Assembly: GCA_002686265.1 (NCBI GenBank)
Contig: NZBA01000120.1
Span: forward strand, 140,081-204,080
Direction of reading: 5' to 3'
Origin: Planctomycetota bacterium
GTDB lineage: Bacteria > Planctomycetota > UBA1135 > GCA-002686595
Length of the DNA: 64,000 bases
Positions 24,680-33,471 of the stretch are shown here, in pieces. Position 1 is the first letter of the stretch. Each line of letters opens with the position of its first letter. The translations under genes and the position numbers were made by a program. Below the pieces are notes generated by a model. That model saw only the letters and a program-made list of their open reading frames with translations. It was not told the origin of the DNA and did not search any database.

Positions 24680-25727
24680 TCCCGACGGTCAGGGCGATTG
24701 GGCGCTCGAAGCGCTCGGCCGCCTCCACCAGGGCGCGCTGGTCGAGGGGGACGACCAGTCCCAGGGTCAGGTGGGAGGAAGAGCCGAGTTTCCAGCTGGC
24801 TCCGGCCAGCAGCTCCAGGGACTCCACGCCCGAGTCGGGGTCCAGGACGCCGTCCCAGCGCGCGCCCTGTTGGCGGAAGGCGTTCAGACCGAGGTAGAGC
24901 GCGAGACGCTCCCTCATCCCCCAGATCACCAGCGCTCCCGCGGAGACCTGGAGGGGAGGGAAGTACTCCCGGTCGTTCTCGTAGAGCGGGAAGCGCCCGG
25001 TTGCGAAGGCGGAGACGCGCAGGTCATCGGCGAGCGGGCGCACGTAGTACGCCTCGAGGATCGGATCGAACGTCCCGCTGCCGAACTGCACGTGCGAGTG
25101 CTCTTCGCCCTCCGCTCCGAGCTCGAAGGGGTTGTGCTCGGTGCGGCCTAGGGGGAGGGTCGTCCCCACGGCGGTGGTCAGGACGTCGCCGTCCGTGAAG
25201 ACGCCTTCGGCTCGGTGGGCAGCCAGGGCGCTCGCGTCCCCGAAGCCGGTCAGGGTGCCGGGCGGGTGGTGGATCTGCATGTCGCGCTCCATCTGTTCCC
25301 GCTCCTCGTCCGTGGCATCCCCGTCGGGTTCGACGGAGGCGGCGCGCTCCTTGGTGTCGTAGGGGAGGCGCAGCCAGCCGGTCCAGTCCTCGCCCAGTCG
25401 TCGGCGCGCGATCAACTCGAGGCGCAGGAGATCGAGGCGCACCCGGTGTCGGTAGGGCGGGACTTCGACCGTCTCGCCGCTCGAGTCGATGCCCTGGGTG
25501 GACGGGTGGCCGCCGTCCATGTCGAACGCGCGCACCAAGCGCAGCTCGAGGTTCCACTTCCCGACTCGGTCCGAGGTCGCACCGACCTCGAGCGCCGCCG
25601 TGCCGGGCACGACGGGGTTGCTTCAGGCCGGTCAGCTCTGGGCCTCGCCGCGGCCTCCCAGGCCGATCACGGCCAGGAGTGCGACGAGCGGACGCGCGAG
25701 GGCGCGGTCGGTTTGGTCGGACGGCAT
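24642..25727 (-). CDS. Secreted protein with UxxU motif after the signal peptide (two in-frame TGA)
   Basis: The ATG at 25727 gives a signal peptide (RPLVALLAVIGLGGRGEAQS). Then come TGA CCG GCC TGA (codons 32 and 35) and the same frame continues for 326 more codons. As selenocysteine this reads QS-U-P-A-U-SNP, a UxxU version of a CxxC redox motif. The body (KWNLELRLVRAFDMDGG, many alternating hydrophobic strands, 'DGDVLTTAVGTTLPLG') looks like an outer-membrane or beta-rich protein; no family is certain. If the TGAs were real stops, a GTG at 25610 would start a protein without a signal peptide. Hairpins follow the TGAs, but are less ideal than on the plus strand. It overlaps the 22853 gene tail to tail. 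Confidence 0.65.
25597..25634 (-). promoter_or_regulatory. Two selenocysteine codons and SECIS-like hairpin 4
   Basis: On the minus strand TGA lies at 25634-25632 and 25625-25623. Nine nt later comes GTCGTGC, loop CCG, GCACGGC (25613-25597), a 7-bp stem with one G-U pair. Loop distance is 16 nt from the second and 25 from the first TGA; the G is the third loop base. A second perfect hairpin (GAGGTCG, GTG, CGACCTC) follows at about 41 nt. Confidence 0.55.
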
Positions 25728-25783
25728 CGCCCCGTGATACCGGATCGAGGGCGCGGGCGCCCTTCCTCGCCGGCTTCTCTCCG

Positions 25784-26455
25784 TCATGGCAGGTGATCGC
25801 GCAGGGCCGCCGCGGCCGCGGCGGGGGCCTCGGCCCCGAGGATCGCGCCGGCCACGGCCACGCGGGCGCCGGGGTGGAGCTCCGTCACACGTGCGCGGGT
25901 GACGCCCCCGATGGCGAAGACGGGCACACCCGCGGCGGCCGCCGCGACCCAGGCCGCTTCCGGCCCGACGCCGGACGCGTACCCCTTGGTGGCCGTCGGG
26001 AAGAGCGGGCCGAAGCCGAGGTAGTCGACCGGCAGTTCCGCCGCGCGCACGACGTCGGCGGCACAGTGGGTCGAGAGGCCGATCAGCGGTTCGGGACCGA
26101 GGAGCGCGCGCGCTTCGGCGGGCGGGAGGTCGTCGCAGCCGAGGTGGACCCCCGCGAGGCCGCGCCCGGCCAGGGCCAAGGCCACGTCCACGCGGTCGTC
26201 GGCGAGGACGAGAGGCGGCGCGGGGAGGTCGGCGCAGAGCTCGAGCACGGCCAGGGCCAGCTCGAAGGTCGAGCGCGCCGGCGCCGGGGCGGCGCCGGCG
26301 TCGCCGCCGGCCTTGGGCCGCACCTGGACGGCATCGACGTGGGGCAGGACGGCGGCGGCGACGGCCAGGGGGTCGCGGCCGCCGCACACCTCGGGCGAGA
26401 GGATCAGCATCAGCCGGGCCCGGGAGAGCCGCTCGCGCAGGGAGTCGCCGTCCAT
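25784..26455 (-). CDS. thiE: Thiamine phosphate synthase-like protein
   Basis: ThiE couples the thiazole and pyrimidine halves of thiamine. The protein of about 223 aa has MLILSPEVCGGRDPLAVA, AVQVRPK (usually VQVREK), VLADDRVDVAL, GVHLG, GLSTH, YLGFGPLFPTATK and VFAIGGV. The start at 26455 was chosen by alignment to the usual ThiE N-terminus; the frame is open to 26674 but that part is not ThiE-like. REK is changed to RPK, so activity is not certain. No other thi gene is nearby. Confidence 0.85.
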   Translation of the reverse strand: MDGDSLRERLSRARLMLILSPEVCGGRDPLAVAAAVLPHVDAVQVRPKAGGDAGAAPAPARSTFELALAVLELCADLPAPPLVLADDRVDVALALAGRGLAGVHLGCDDLPPAEARALLGPEPLIGLSTHCAADVVRAAELPVDYLGFGPLFPTATKGYASGVGPEAAWVAAAAAGVPVFAIGGVTRARVTELHPGARVAVAGAILGAEAPAAAAAALRDHLP

Positions 26456-26679
26456 CGTGTCGCGGACCAGGCGCCCGCCGTCCACATCACAACATCCCAC
26501 CGGCCCCGAAGGCGAGGGCCGTTGCCAGTCCACGCTCCCAATCACCACATCCCTGTCGAGGCGAGAGATCCGGGCTAGAATGGACTGCAGGCGGCGGGCG
26601 AGTCCCTCGAACGAGGGACCGCGCGGCCGCCGGACGATTTCCGCCGGCCCCTGTCCCGGCGCCTTCCCCCCCATCCTGG

Positions 26680-28965
26680 ATGTCTTCCATGTCGCGTCTC
26701 CTTCGCGCGGGCTGCGCCGCCGCTCTCCTGGCTCCCGCCTTGACCGCCCAGCAGTTCCAGTACCAAGCCGGCCTGATCCCCGGCCCCAACCGTTGGACCG
26801 AGGGCATGGAGCTGGCAGACGTCGATGGCGACGGCGACCTCGACTTGTTCGTGGCCGACGGCGAGGGCTTCGCCAGCCCCGGTGCCCAGCGCCAAAACGT
26901 GCTGTTGATCAACCAGCTCGTCGAGACTGGCAGCGTCGGCTTCAGCGACGAGTCGGTGGCGCGCCTGGGCGTGCACCTCTCCCACGCCAAGGGCGTCACT
27001 ACCGGGGACGTGGACGGCGACGGTTGGGTGGACGTGATGTTCACCAACGCCTTCAACTCCGATCCGCCGTTCCTGTACATCAATCGCGGCGCCGCGCAGC
27101 CGGGCTACTTCGACGAGGAGGGTCTCACCCGCGGCTTCACCCAGAACCTGAGCGCCGCCGGCGCCCAGTTCGGCGACCTCGATGACGACGGGGACCTCGA
27201 CCTGATCGTCTGCGACTCGGGGCCGAGCTACCTCGGGGCTCCCGGCGGGAGGCCGCACCTGTACTTCAACGACGGCAACGGCGTGTTCACCGAGGCCGCC
27301 TCGGGCTGGAGCCCGCTCCAGAAGCGCGCGCACATGGACGTGCAGCTCGTCGACGTCGACCACGATTGGGACCTCGACTTCGTCGGGATCAACCGCTCGA
27401 ACAACTCGAACGGCACCCACTACCTGATGCTGAACGACGGCTCGGGGAGCTTCAGCGACGCCTCGACGACCATCCCGAACACCTCGAGCAGCGTCTACGA
27501 GGCGGAGGTCGGCGACCTCGACGACGACACCGACCTCGATCTCTTCTTCGTCAGCCTGGCGAGCTTCCAGGAGGGTGTGCAACGCAACGACCTCGTGCAG
27601 ACCGGGAACCTCGGCTTCACCTCGATGGGCGGGCTGGGCATCTCCGAAGACGACAACGAGATCGCGCTGTGCGACTACGACAACGACGGCGACCTCGACG
27701 CCTTCGTGGGCTCCCTCGGGTCCCGAGAGCGGATCTGGCGCAACGACGGCGGCCTCACCTTCTCCGGTGACCACGGCAACGTGCAGGCGGTCAGCGACTC
27801 GACCCTCGACTGTACCTTCGGCGACGTCGACAACGACGGCGACTACGACTTCCTCACGGGTCAGGGCGAGTCGAACTCCTCCCAGTGGGTGAACAAGGTC
27901 TTCGTGAACGGCGGCGGCGCCGACACCCTGCCGCCGGTGATCGTCGCCCTCGACCACGTCGGCGGCCTCGACAGCACGACCGGGCCGTGGATCGCCCACG
28001 GGAAGATCCGCGACCAGGTCATCGACGACGGCGTGAACTACGTGGACGCCACGGTGCGCTACGTGGTGAACCCCGCCGGACAGACCGGCGCGATCGACAT
28101 CACCGCCGGCGGGTTCGTTCCCGGCGTGCTGAACGTCGCGGCGGGGACGACGGTGACCTGGACCAACCAGACCGCGGCCTCGGAGACCGTGGAGTCGACG
28201 ACGGCGCCGTACACCTACTCCTCGGGCGCGCTCGGCGCGGGGGACACCTTCGCCTACGCCTTCGTCGCGCCGGGGACCTACGACTACCGGGGACTCTCCG
28301 GCGGGATCGCGGGCCGGGTCGTGGTGACGGGGGCGATCAGCGAGAGCGAGGGGCTGTACATGCGCGGCGGCATGTACCGCTTCGCGATGAGCGGGGACGC
28401 CGGCGCGCCCGGGGCGGAGCTGGTCTACGAGCTCTCCTTCGTGGACTACGCGGGCAACGAGAGCGTCAGCGAGGGTCGGGTCGAGAAGCCCGCCGTGCCC
28501 GTGGGGACGCCGTTCTGCTTCGGAGACGGTTCGGGGACCCTGTGTCCCTGCCTCAACCTGGGTCTGCCGGGCAACGGCTGCGAGAACGGCACGTTCTTCG
28601 GCGGGTGTCGGCTCTCCGCGTTCGGGGATCCCTCGGTGTCGGGCGACACCGTCGTCCTGGCGGCGGCTTCCTCGACGCCCGGCCAGCCGGGCCTGTTCTT
28701 CCAGGGTGACGCCGACGTCAACGGCGGCAACGGCGTGACCTTCGGCGACGGCCTGCGCTGCGCGGGCCAGAGCGTGGTGCGCCTGGAGATCGTGGCGGCC
28801 GACGGTGGGGGCGCGGCCTCGAGCGCGGGCGCCATCGCCGCCTCCGGCGGCGTCTCGCCGGGCCAGACCCGCCGCTACCAATGGTGGTACCGCGATCCCG
28901 TCCTGACCGTTTGCGGAACCGGTTTCAACCTCTCCAACGGCCTGCGGATCACCTGGGCGCCCTGA
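26680..28965 (+). CDS. Secreted FG-GAP repeat protein with cupredoxin-like and conserved C-terminal domains
   Basis: The 761-aa protein has a signal peptide (LLRAGCAAALLAPALTAQ) and an array of FG-GAP/VCBS repeats (DVDGDGDLDLF, DVDGDGWVD, DLDDDGDLDLI, DYDNDGDLDAF, DVDNDGDYDF) up to about 410. A cupredoxin-like segment follows at about 465-550 (FVPGVLNVAAGTTVTWTNQ, then FVAPGTYDYRGLSGG), but the copper ligands His, Cys, His and Met are missing. The last 150 residues are the Cys-containing domain shared with the 4454 and 6628 proteins (FGDGLRCAG, YQWWYRDP, SNGLRITW). TAGAAT at 26576-26581 may be the -10 box. Role probably extracellular binding or structure. Confidence 0.85.
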   Translation: MSSMSRLLRAGCAAALLAPALTAQQFQYQAGLIPGPNRWTEGMELADVDGDGDLDLFVADGEGFASPGAQRQNVLLINQLVETGSVGFSDESVARLGVHLSHAKGVTTGDVDGDGWVDVMFTNAFNSDPPFLYINRGAAQPGYFDEEGLTRGFTQNLSAAGAQFGDLDDDGDLDLIVCDSGPSYLGAPGGRPHLYFNDGNGVFTEAASGWSPLQKRAHMDVQLVDVDHDWDLDFVGINRSNNSNGTHYLMLNDGSGSFSDASTTIPNTSSSVYEAEVGDLDDDTDLDLFFVSLASFQEGVQRNDLVQTGNLGFTSMGGLGISEDDNEIALCDYDNDGDLDAFVGSLGSRERIWRNDGGLTFSGDHGNVQAVSDSTLDCTFGDVDNDGDYDFLTGQGESNSSQWVNKVFVNGGGADTLPPVIVALDHVGGLDSTTGPWIAHGKIRDQVIDDGVNYVDATVRYVVNPAGQTGAIDITAGGFVPGVLNVAAGTTVTWTNQTAASETVESTTAPYTYSSGALGAGDTFAYAFVAPGTYDYRGLSGGIAGRVVVTGAISESEGLYMRGGMYRFAMSGDAGAPGAELVYELSFVDYAGNESVSEGRVEKPAVPVGTPFCFGDGSGTLCPCLNLGLPGNGCENGTFFGGCRLSAFGDPSVSGDTVVLAAASSTPGQPGLFFQGDADVNGGNGVTFGDGLRCAGQSVVRLEIVAADGGGAASSAGAIAASGGVSPGQTRRYQWWYRDPVLTVCGTGFNLSNGLRITWAP

Positions 28966-28977
28966 CCGGGGAGGGCG

Positions 28978-28993
28978 GGCCGCCCCGGCGGCC
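28978..28993 (+). terminator. Hairpin terminator after the 26680 gene
   Basis: GGCCGCC, loop CC, GGCGGCC: a perfect 7-bp GC stem 12 nt after the stop, without a T-run. Confidence 0.4.
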
Positions 28994-29089
28994 GAGAGCG
29001 CCTTTCGCGGCCTCGGGGGGACGGTCCCGGTGCGGCCGTGCCGGTGACGCGCGGGCGCTGAGCGCCCTGGAGTGCCGTGCGGATCGGCG

Positions 29090-29095
29090 TAGGAT
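29090..29095 (+). promoter_or_regulatory. -10-like box of the leaderless 29103 gene
   Basis: TAGGAT ends 7 nt before the ATG at 29103; 17 nt upstream is CTGGAG, a poor -35. No RBS. Confidence 0.5.
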
Positions 29096-29102
29096 CGATG
29101 CG

Positions 29103-30740
29103 ATGGCCTGCTGTCTCCCGACGAGCCTGGGGCTCTTGGCGGCACCCCTGCTCCAGGGGCCGCTCTTCGAGGACGTGAGCGAGCGCTGGTTGCCCGGAGT
29201 GCGGACCACCTGCGGAGGTGCGGCGACGAAGGAGTCGATCCTGGAGATCAACGGCGGGGGCCTGGTCGTCGAGGACTTCGACGGCGACGGCCGCCCCGAC
29301 CTGGTCGTCGTGGACGGCTCGACCCTCGAGCGCGCGGAGGAGGGCGAGCCCGGGTTCCCGCCGCGCCTGTTCCTGGGCAGGGCGGGCGGCGGCTTCGAGC
29401 CCGCCGGCGAGTCCTGGGCCATGGCCGGCGGCCGCTGGGGGATGGGGGGCTGTGCGGGGGACGTGAACGGGGACGGCTGGCCGGACCTGCTCGTCACCGA
29501 GTGGGGCCCCGACCGGCTGTTCGTGAACGAGGGGGGCGCGGGGTTCGTCGAGGCGACCGGGGGATCGGGGCTGGTAGGGGACCGCTGGGGGACGAGCGCT
29601 GCCTTCGGCGACTTCGACGGTGACGGACACCTGGACCTCGTCGTGGTGAACTACCTCGACTTCGACCTCTCCCGCTCGCCGCGTCGCGATTCCGGGTGCA
29701 CCTGGAAGGGCCACGAAGTGCTCTGCGGGCCCGAGGGATCTGAGGCGGGCGCCGATCGGCTCTACCGGGGCCGCGGCGACGGGACCTTCGAGGAGGTCTC
29801 CGCCGCGTGGGGCCTCGTGCCGCGCCGAGCCGCCTTCGGTCTGGGGGTCGTGACCCTCGACTACGACCTCGACGGCGACCTCGACCTGTACGTCTCCAAC
29901 GACTCGACGCCCAACCACTTGTGGGAGAACGACGGCGAGGGCGCCTTCGCCGAGGTCGGCTTCCGCCGCGGCGTCGGCCACGACGCCAACGGCAAGGAGC
30001 AGGCGGGGATGGGCATCGCCTGCGGGGACGTGAACGGAGACCTGCGGCCCGATCTGGTGGTGACGAACTTCTCGGGCGAGCACAACGCCTTCTATCGCTC
30101 GTCGGCGGGCCTGGGGTTTCGGGAGCGGTCCCACGCGGCGGGCCTGGGCGGTCCGAGTCAGGCGCTGTTGGGCTGGGGAACGGGGCTGTTCGACTTCGAT
30201 CACGACGGCGAGGTGGACCTGTTCGTGCTGAACGGCCACGTCTACCCCGAGGCGGACCGGCCGGGGACGGACACGGCCTACGCCCAGCCCGACCTGTTGT
30301 TCCGTGGCACGGCCGGCTCGTTCGTGCCCGAGCCCCTGTGGGCCGGCGAGCCGGCGGTCAGCCGCGCGGGGGTGGCGGCCGACCTCGATGGGGACGGAGA
30401 CCTCGACCTCGTGTCGATCGAGCTGGACGGCCGCGTGCGCGTCCTGCGCAACCGGCTCTCGGGCGGGGGGCACTGGCTCCGCGTGCACCTTCGGGGCGCG
30501 GGCGCGAACACCTTCGCCGTCGGCGCGCGGGTCACGGCCGCTTGCGGTGACCGCCGGTTCACCTCCGAGGTGCGCACCGGCGCCGGGTTCCAGGTCGGCG
30601 GGCCGGCGGAGGTTCACCTGGGCCTGGGCACCGCCGAACGCATCGACCGCCTGGAAGTGCGCTGGCCCTCCGGGCGGGTCCAGCTCGTCGACGCAGTGGC
30701 GGTCGACCGCGTGCTCACGGTCGGGGAGGAGGAGCGGTGA
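29103..30740 (+). CDS. Secreted CRTAC1-like protein: FG-GAP repeats and ASPIC/UnbV domain
   Basis: The 545-aa protein has a short signal peptide (LPTSLGLLAAPLLQG) and begins LFEDVSERWLPGV, as CRTAC1-type proteins do. FG-GAP repeats follow (DFDGDGRPDLV, DVNGDGWPDLL, DFDGDGHLDLV, DYDLDGDLDLYV, DVNGDLRPDLV, DFDHDGEVDLF, DLDGDGDLDLV). The C-terminal 75 residues (WLRVHLRGAGANTFAVGARV, EVHLGLG, LEVRWPSG) match the ASPIC/UnbV module. The start is the ATG 7 nt after TAGGAT. Its stop overlaps the next GTG by 4 nt, a common pairing of such proteins with TPR proteins. Confidence 0.88.
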   Translation: MACCLPTSLGLLAAPLLQGPLFEDVSERWLPGVRTTCGGAATKESILEINGGGLVVEDFDGDGRPDLVVVDGSTLERAEEGEPGFPPRLFLGRAGGGFEPAGESWAMAGGRWGMGGCAGDVNGDGWPDLLVTEWGPDRLFVNEGGAGFVEATGGSGLVGDRWGTSAAFGDFDGDGHLDLVVVNYLDFDLSRSPRRDSGCTWKGHEVLCGPEGSEAGADRLYRGRGDGTFEEVSAAWGLVPRRAAFGLGVVTLDYDLDGDLDLYVSNDSTPNHLWENDGEGAFAEVGFRRGVGHDANGKEQAGMGIACGDVNGDLRPDLVVTNFSGEHNAFYRSSAGLGFRERSHAAGLGGPSQALLGWGTGLFDFDHDGEVDLFVLNGHVYPEADRPGTDTAYAQPDLLFRGTAGSFVPEPLWAGEPAVSRAGVAADLDGDGDLDLVSIELDGRVRVLRNRLSGGGHWLRVHLRGAGANTFAVGARVTAACGDRRFTSEVRTGAGFQVGGPAEVHLGLGTAERIDRLEVRWPSGRVQLVDAVAVDRVLTVGEEER

Positions 30741-31999
30741 GCCCGCGCCCGATCGCGGGAGGTGCGCTGGTCGTGGCCTGGGCGTTCGCGGCGCCGTCGC
30801 TGTTCGCACACTCCGCCTCGCGCCTGGGGGAGGCCGGCCCAGACGCGGTGGCCGGGCGGTCGCGGCGCGCGGCGCAAGCCGATCCCGCCGTGGCGGTCGG
30901 GCTGGTGCGGCGCCCGGCGCGAGGCGAGGCCGAGCAGGCGGCCCCGGGCGGGCCGCGGGCGTCGTCCTCCCGCCAGGGCGGCGGCGGTGTCCTCGCCCGG
31001 GATCCCTCGACCCTCCCCGTGGCGCCCGCGGGACGCTGGGCCGGCTGGACCCCGGCCTCGCCGGCTCCCGAGGAGTTGCAGGCGGACCTCGCGAGGGCGG
31101 CCGTCGCCTGGAGCCGGCGGGACGCGCCGGCGTCCCTCGCGGCCCTCTTCGCCGTCCTCGAGACCCGTCCCGACTATCCGCCGGCCTGGCACCAGTGCGG
31201 TGTGATCTACTTCCGCCTGCAGCGCTACGGCGACGCGATCCGTGCCTTCGAGCGCTACCTCGGTGCCGCGCCCGGGCGCGTCGGTGACACGCGGGCTCTG
31301 GGCCACGGCCTCTACTCCCTCGGACGCTACGCCGAGGCACGCGCGCACTACGAGCGGGTGCTGGAGGTGCAGCCGGACAGCGTCGAGGCCCTGCGCGGTC
31401 TCGCTCTCGCGCGCCTTCGCACGGGCGCGCCGAAGCGCGCCCTCGAGCTCCTCGAGCGCGTGGTCTCGCTCGCCCCCGACCACGCCTCGGCCCACGCCTG
31501 GATCGCCCAGGTGCACTTCGACGCCGGGCGTCTCGACGAGGCCCTGGCCGCCGCCGACCGGGCCCGTGCCCTGGCGCCCTTCTCCGCCCGGGCCTGGTTC
31601 CTGGCGAGCCGCGTCCTGTTCGAGTCGGGCCGCGACGAGGAGGGCGAGGCCGCCCGCGCCCGCTTCGAGCTCCTCGCCCGTGCCGAGGCGGAGCGCCGGA
31701 CCCTCGAAGCGCGGCTGCTGCTCGACCCCGCCCGGCCCGCGCTGTTGGCGAAGCTCGTGGACTGGTGCCGCCGCATCGGCGACGGGGATGGGGCGCGCTC
31801 GGCCCTCGGGCGCTGGTTGGCGCTGGAGCCTACGGATGTCCCCCTGCGCATCCTCGTCCTCGACGTCGAGGCGGCCCTGGGCGAGGCCGCCTCGGCCTCG
31901 CGCGCGGCCGCGGACCTGGCGCGCGTGGGCGCCGAGGACCCGCGCGCCCGGCGGCGCCTCGTCCGCTACTACACGCGCACGGGCGAATACGACCGCTAG
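30737..31999 (+). CDS. Secreted or anchored TPR-repeat protein
   Basis: The 420-aa protein begins with a hydrophobic stretch (ALVVAWAFAAPSLFA), followed by a low-complexity linker and at least five TPR units from about 115 (for example AWHQCGVIYFRLQRYGDAIR, YSLGRYAEARAHYERVLEVQ and HAWIAQVHFDAGRLDEALAA). TPRs hold protein partners. The GTG start overlaps the stop of the CRTAC1-like gene, so both are likely made together and may work together. Confidence 0.8.
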   Translation: MSPRPIAGGALVVAWAFAAPSLFAHSASRLGEAGPDAVAGRSRRAAQADPAVAVGLVRRPARGEAEQAAPGGPRASSSRQGGGGVLARDPSTLPVAPAGRWAGWTPASPAPEELQADLARAAVAWSRRDAPASLAALFAVLETRPDYPPAWHQCGVIYFRLQRYGDAIRAFERYLGAAPGRVGDTRALGHGLYSLGRYAEARAHYERVLEVQPDSVEALRGLALARLRTGAPKRALELLERVVSLAPDHASAHAWIAQVHFDAGRLDEALAAADRARALAPFSARAWFLASRVLFESGRDEEGEAARARFELLARAEAERRTLEARLLLDPARPALLAKLVDWCRRIGDGDGARSALGRWLALEPTDVPLRILVLDVEAALGEAASASRAAADLARVGAEDPRARRRLVRYYTRTGEYDR

Positions 32000-32395
32000 A
32001 AGGGCGGCCGAGGAAGGGCCATCTGCGGGACGGGAGCCTCGATGCCCTCGCTCGCGTGGGACTGCGAGCCGCTCCACCCATCTCCCCCCCGCGCGGTGAC
32101 TCCCTCGCCGCCCTCGGGGGATGGGGAACCCGCCTCGGAGCGCACAGCTCGGAGACCCCGGTGCCGTTTGCTGCTGCACCTACCCTCCAGCCCCCACCGA
32201 GTCTCGCCTTCCCGGGGGTCGTCTTGGGGTCGTGCTACCAGGAGCACGCGGCATCCGAACGGGTGCCCTGCCCCCAGAGGCCAAGAACGGAATCCCGGCT
32301 TGCACGGGCACCGATCCGCGAGTGTCCTGCCATGGTCCCGATACCTCGCTGACGTCGCCTCGTAGCGATGCGCCACCAAGACAAGGAGTTCGCAA
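32000..32395 (+). other. Intergenic region, no gene seen
   Basis: Open frames here are Ser/Pro/Arg-rich shadows. TAGCGAT near 32363 may contain a promoter element, and AAGGAG at 32383-32388 is the RBS of the following gene. Confidence 0.5.
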
Positions 32396-32869
32396 ATGGC
32401 TGTCTGGCATGGGGCTCGATCTGCCCTGGCCCTGGTCTTCGGCTTGCTGACCGCCGCTACGGGTGCAGCTCAGGATTGCGATGGCTGCGCGTGCAACGTC
32501 GCTTCGAAGGAAGAGTGCGCTACGGATACCAGCGGGCGAACTACGAGGCTGGAGACGACTCCGCCACCCCGGTGGAGCCGGGGGCGCCATGGCCGAAGGT
32601 GCCGTGGAACCGTTCCTCGGGGAAGTACCCCGGCTGGCTCGTCACCTGGCCCGCGATCCCCTTCGAAGACCACCCTGAGCTGCGGGCCGCGCAGGACCTC
32701 ATGCGTGACCTCGAGAGCGAGCGCGCGGAGATCGTCCGGGGGTTCCTGGCGGGGCACCGAGGAGCAGGGCGCGGCGGGGGCTCCGTCGCAGCGGCCTGGG
32801 TGTGCCGTGCCCGAGGAAGAAGGCCCCGCCCCCCCCTCGCGCGAGAGAGGGAACGAGGCCAGCGGGTGA
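32396..32869 (+). pseudogene. Frameshifted small secreted protein
   Basis: A good RBS (AAGGAG, 7 nt spacing) and a clear signal peptide (ALALVFGLLTAATGAAQ) are followed by a Cys-rich DCDGCACNVASKEECA. The protein-like sequence then moves to another frame: RYGYQRANYEAGDDS and PAIPFEDHPELRAAQ lie in the frame that starts at 32368, up to about FLAG. It then returns to the first frame for EEQGAAGAPSQRPGCAVPEE and the stop. Two shifts suggest decay, or sequence errors in a poorly covered region. Function unknown. Confidence 0.55.
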
Positions 32870-32902
32870 TGGTCGGTGGCGGCCCGGCGGGGGCCGCCTA
32901 GC

Positions 32903-33121
32903 TCAGGCCGACTCCTTGCCGCGCTGCTTGCGCGGACGGCCGCCCTTGGGGCGGCGCTCCTGGAGGGACTGGTTGAAGCTCTCCCAATCCTCGCGCGAGA
33001 ACAGGTGCACCCGCTCGCCGCAGTGGATGCAGTAGGAGGCCTCGACGCTCATCAAGTACTGGACGTACTGCCCGCATCCGGCGCAGTACTTCTGGTCCTC
33101 GTAGTAGCTGGTGCGTTCCAT
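32903..33121 (-). CDS. Small zinc-ribbon protein
   Basis: The 72-aa protein begins MERTSYYEDQKYCAGCGQYV and has two CxxC pairs (CAGC near 13-16 and CIHC near 31-34) that should bind one zinc ion. A basic tail (KGGRPRKQRGKESA) with an AT-hook-like GRPRK follows. A nucleic-acid-binding role is plausible but not shown. The start is the ATG just before the pairs. Confidence 0.75.
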   Translation of the reverse strand: MERTSYYEDQKYCAGCGQYVQYLMSVEASYCIHCGERVHLFSREDWESFNQSLQERRPKGGRPRKQRGKESA

Positions 33122-33471
33122 GCTGTCGGTGTCGGTGTCGGTGTCGGGTGGAAGGCGGGGCGCGGTCGTCAGCCGCTGGACGAGCAAGGGAGCAAGGCCG
33201 ATGCCAAGCGCCTGCCAGAGGCCGGATAGCGATTGCAAACTGCTAGTTGTCAGGAGCTTAGAGGCGATTCCCGGTCCCCCTCGGGCGCGCCGTGGGGGGG
33301 GCGCGAGGTCGAGGAACGTGAACGTGCCTTCCAAGGACACAGACGCGCCCCAGAGGGGCCCATGTTCCCTCGGAGCCGCCTTTATCGCCCGCGAAGGGGG
33401 CGGGAAGGGCGTGTCGACGAAGGTGAACGCCCGCGCGGCGTGTCGCGGATCGTGAACACCACGCCCGGCGC
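33122..33471. other. Intergenic region between queG and the zinc-ribbon gene, with a microsatellite
   Basis: No gene is seen. Four copies of TGTCGG lie at 33124-33147, directly upstream of the zinc-ribbon start (on its strand CCGACA). The rest contains the promoter of the zinc-ribbon gene, which I cannot place. Confidence 0.5.
33124..33147. repeat. Hexanucleotide microsatellite (TGTCGG)x4
   Basis: Four perfect units lie two bases upstream of the zinc-ribbon start codon, where a copy change could alter translation initiation. Confidence 0.85.

Noticed and set aside
32042..32365. A 107-codon open frame in the gap before the broken secreted gene
   Set aside because: Pro/Ser/Arg-rich composition, no RBS and no family resemblance; typical chance frame in GC-rich DNA.
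33124..33147. CRISPR-like array
   Set aside because: Units are only 6 bp and directly joined, without spacers. It is a microsatellite. No CRISPR array or cas gene is seen anywhere in the window.
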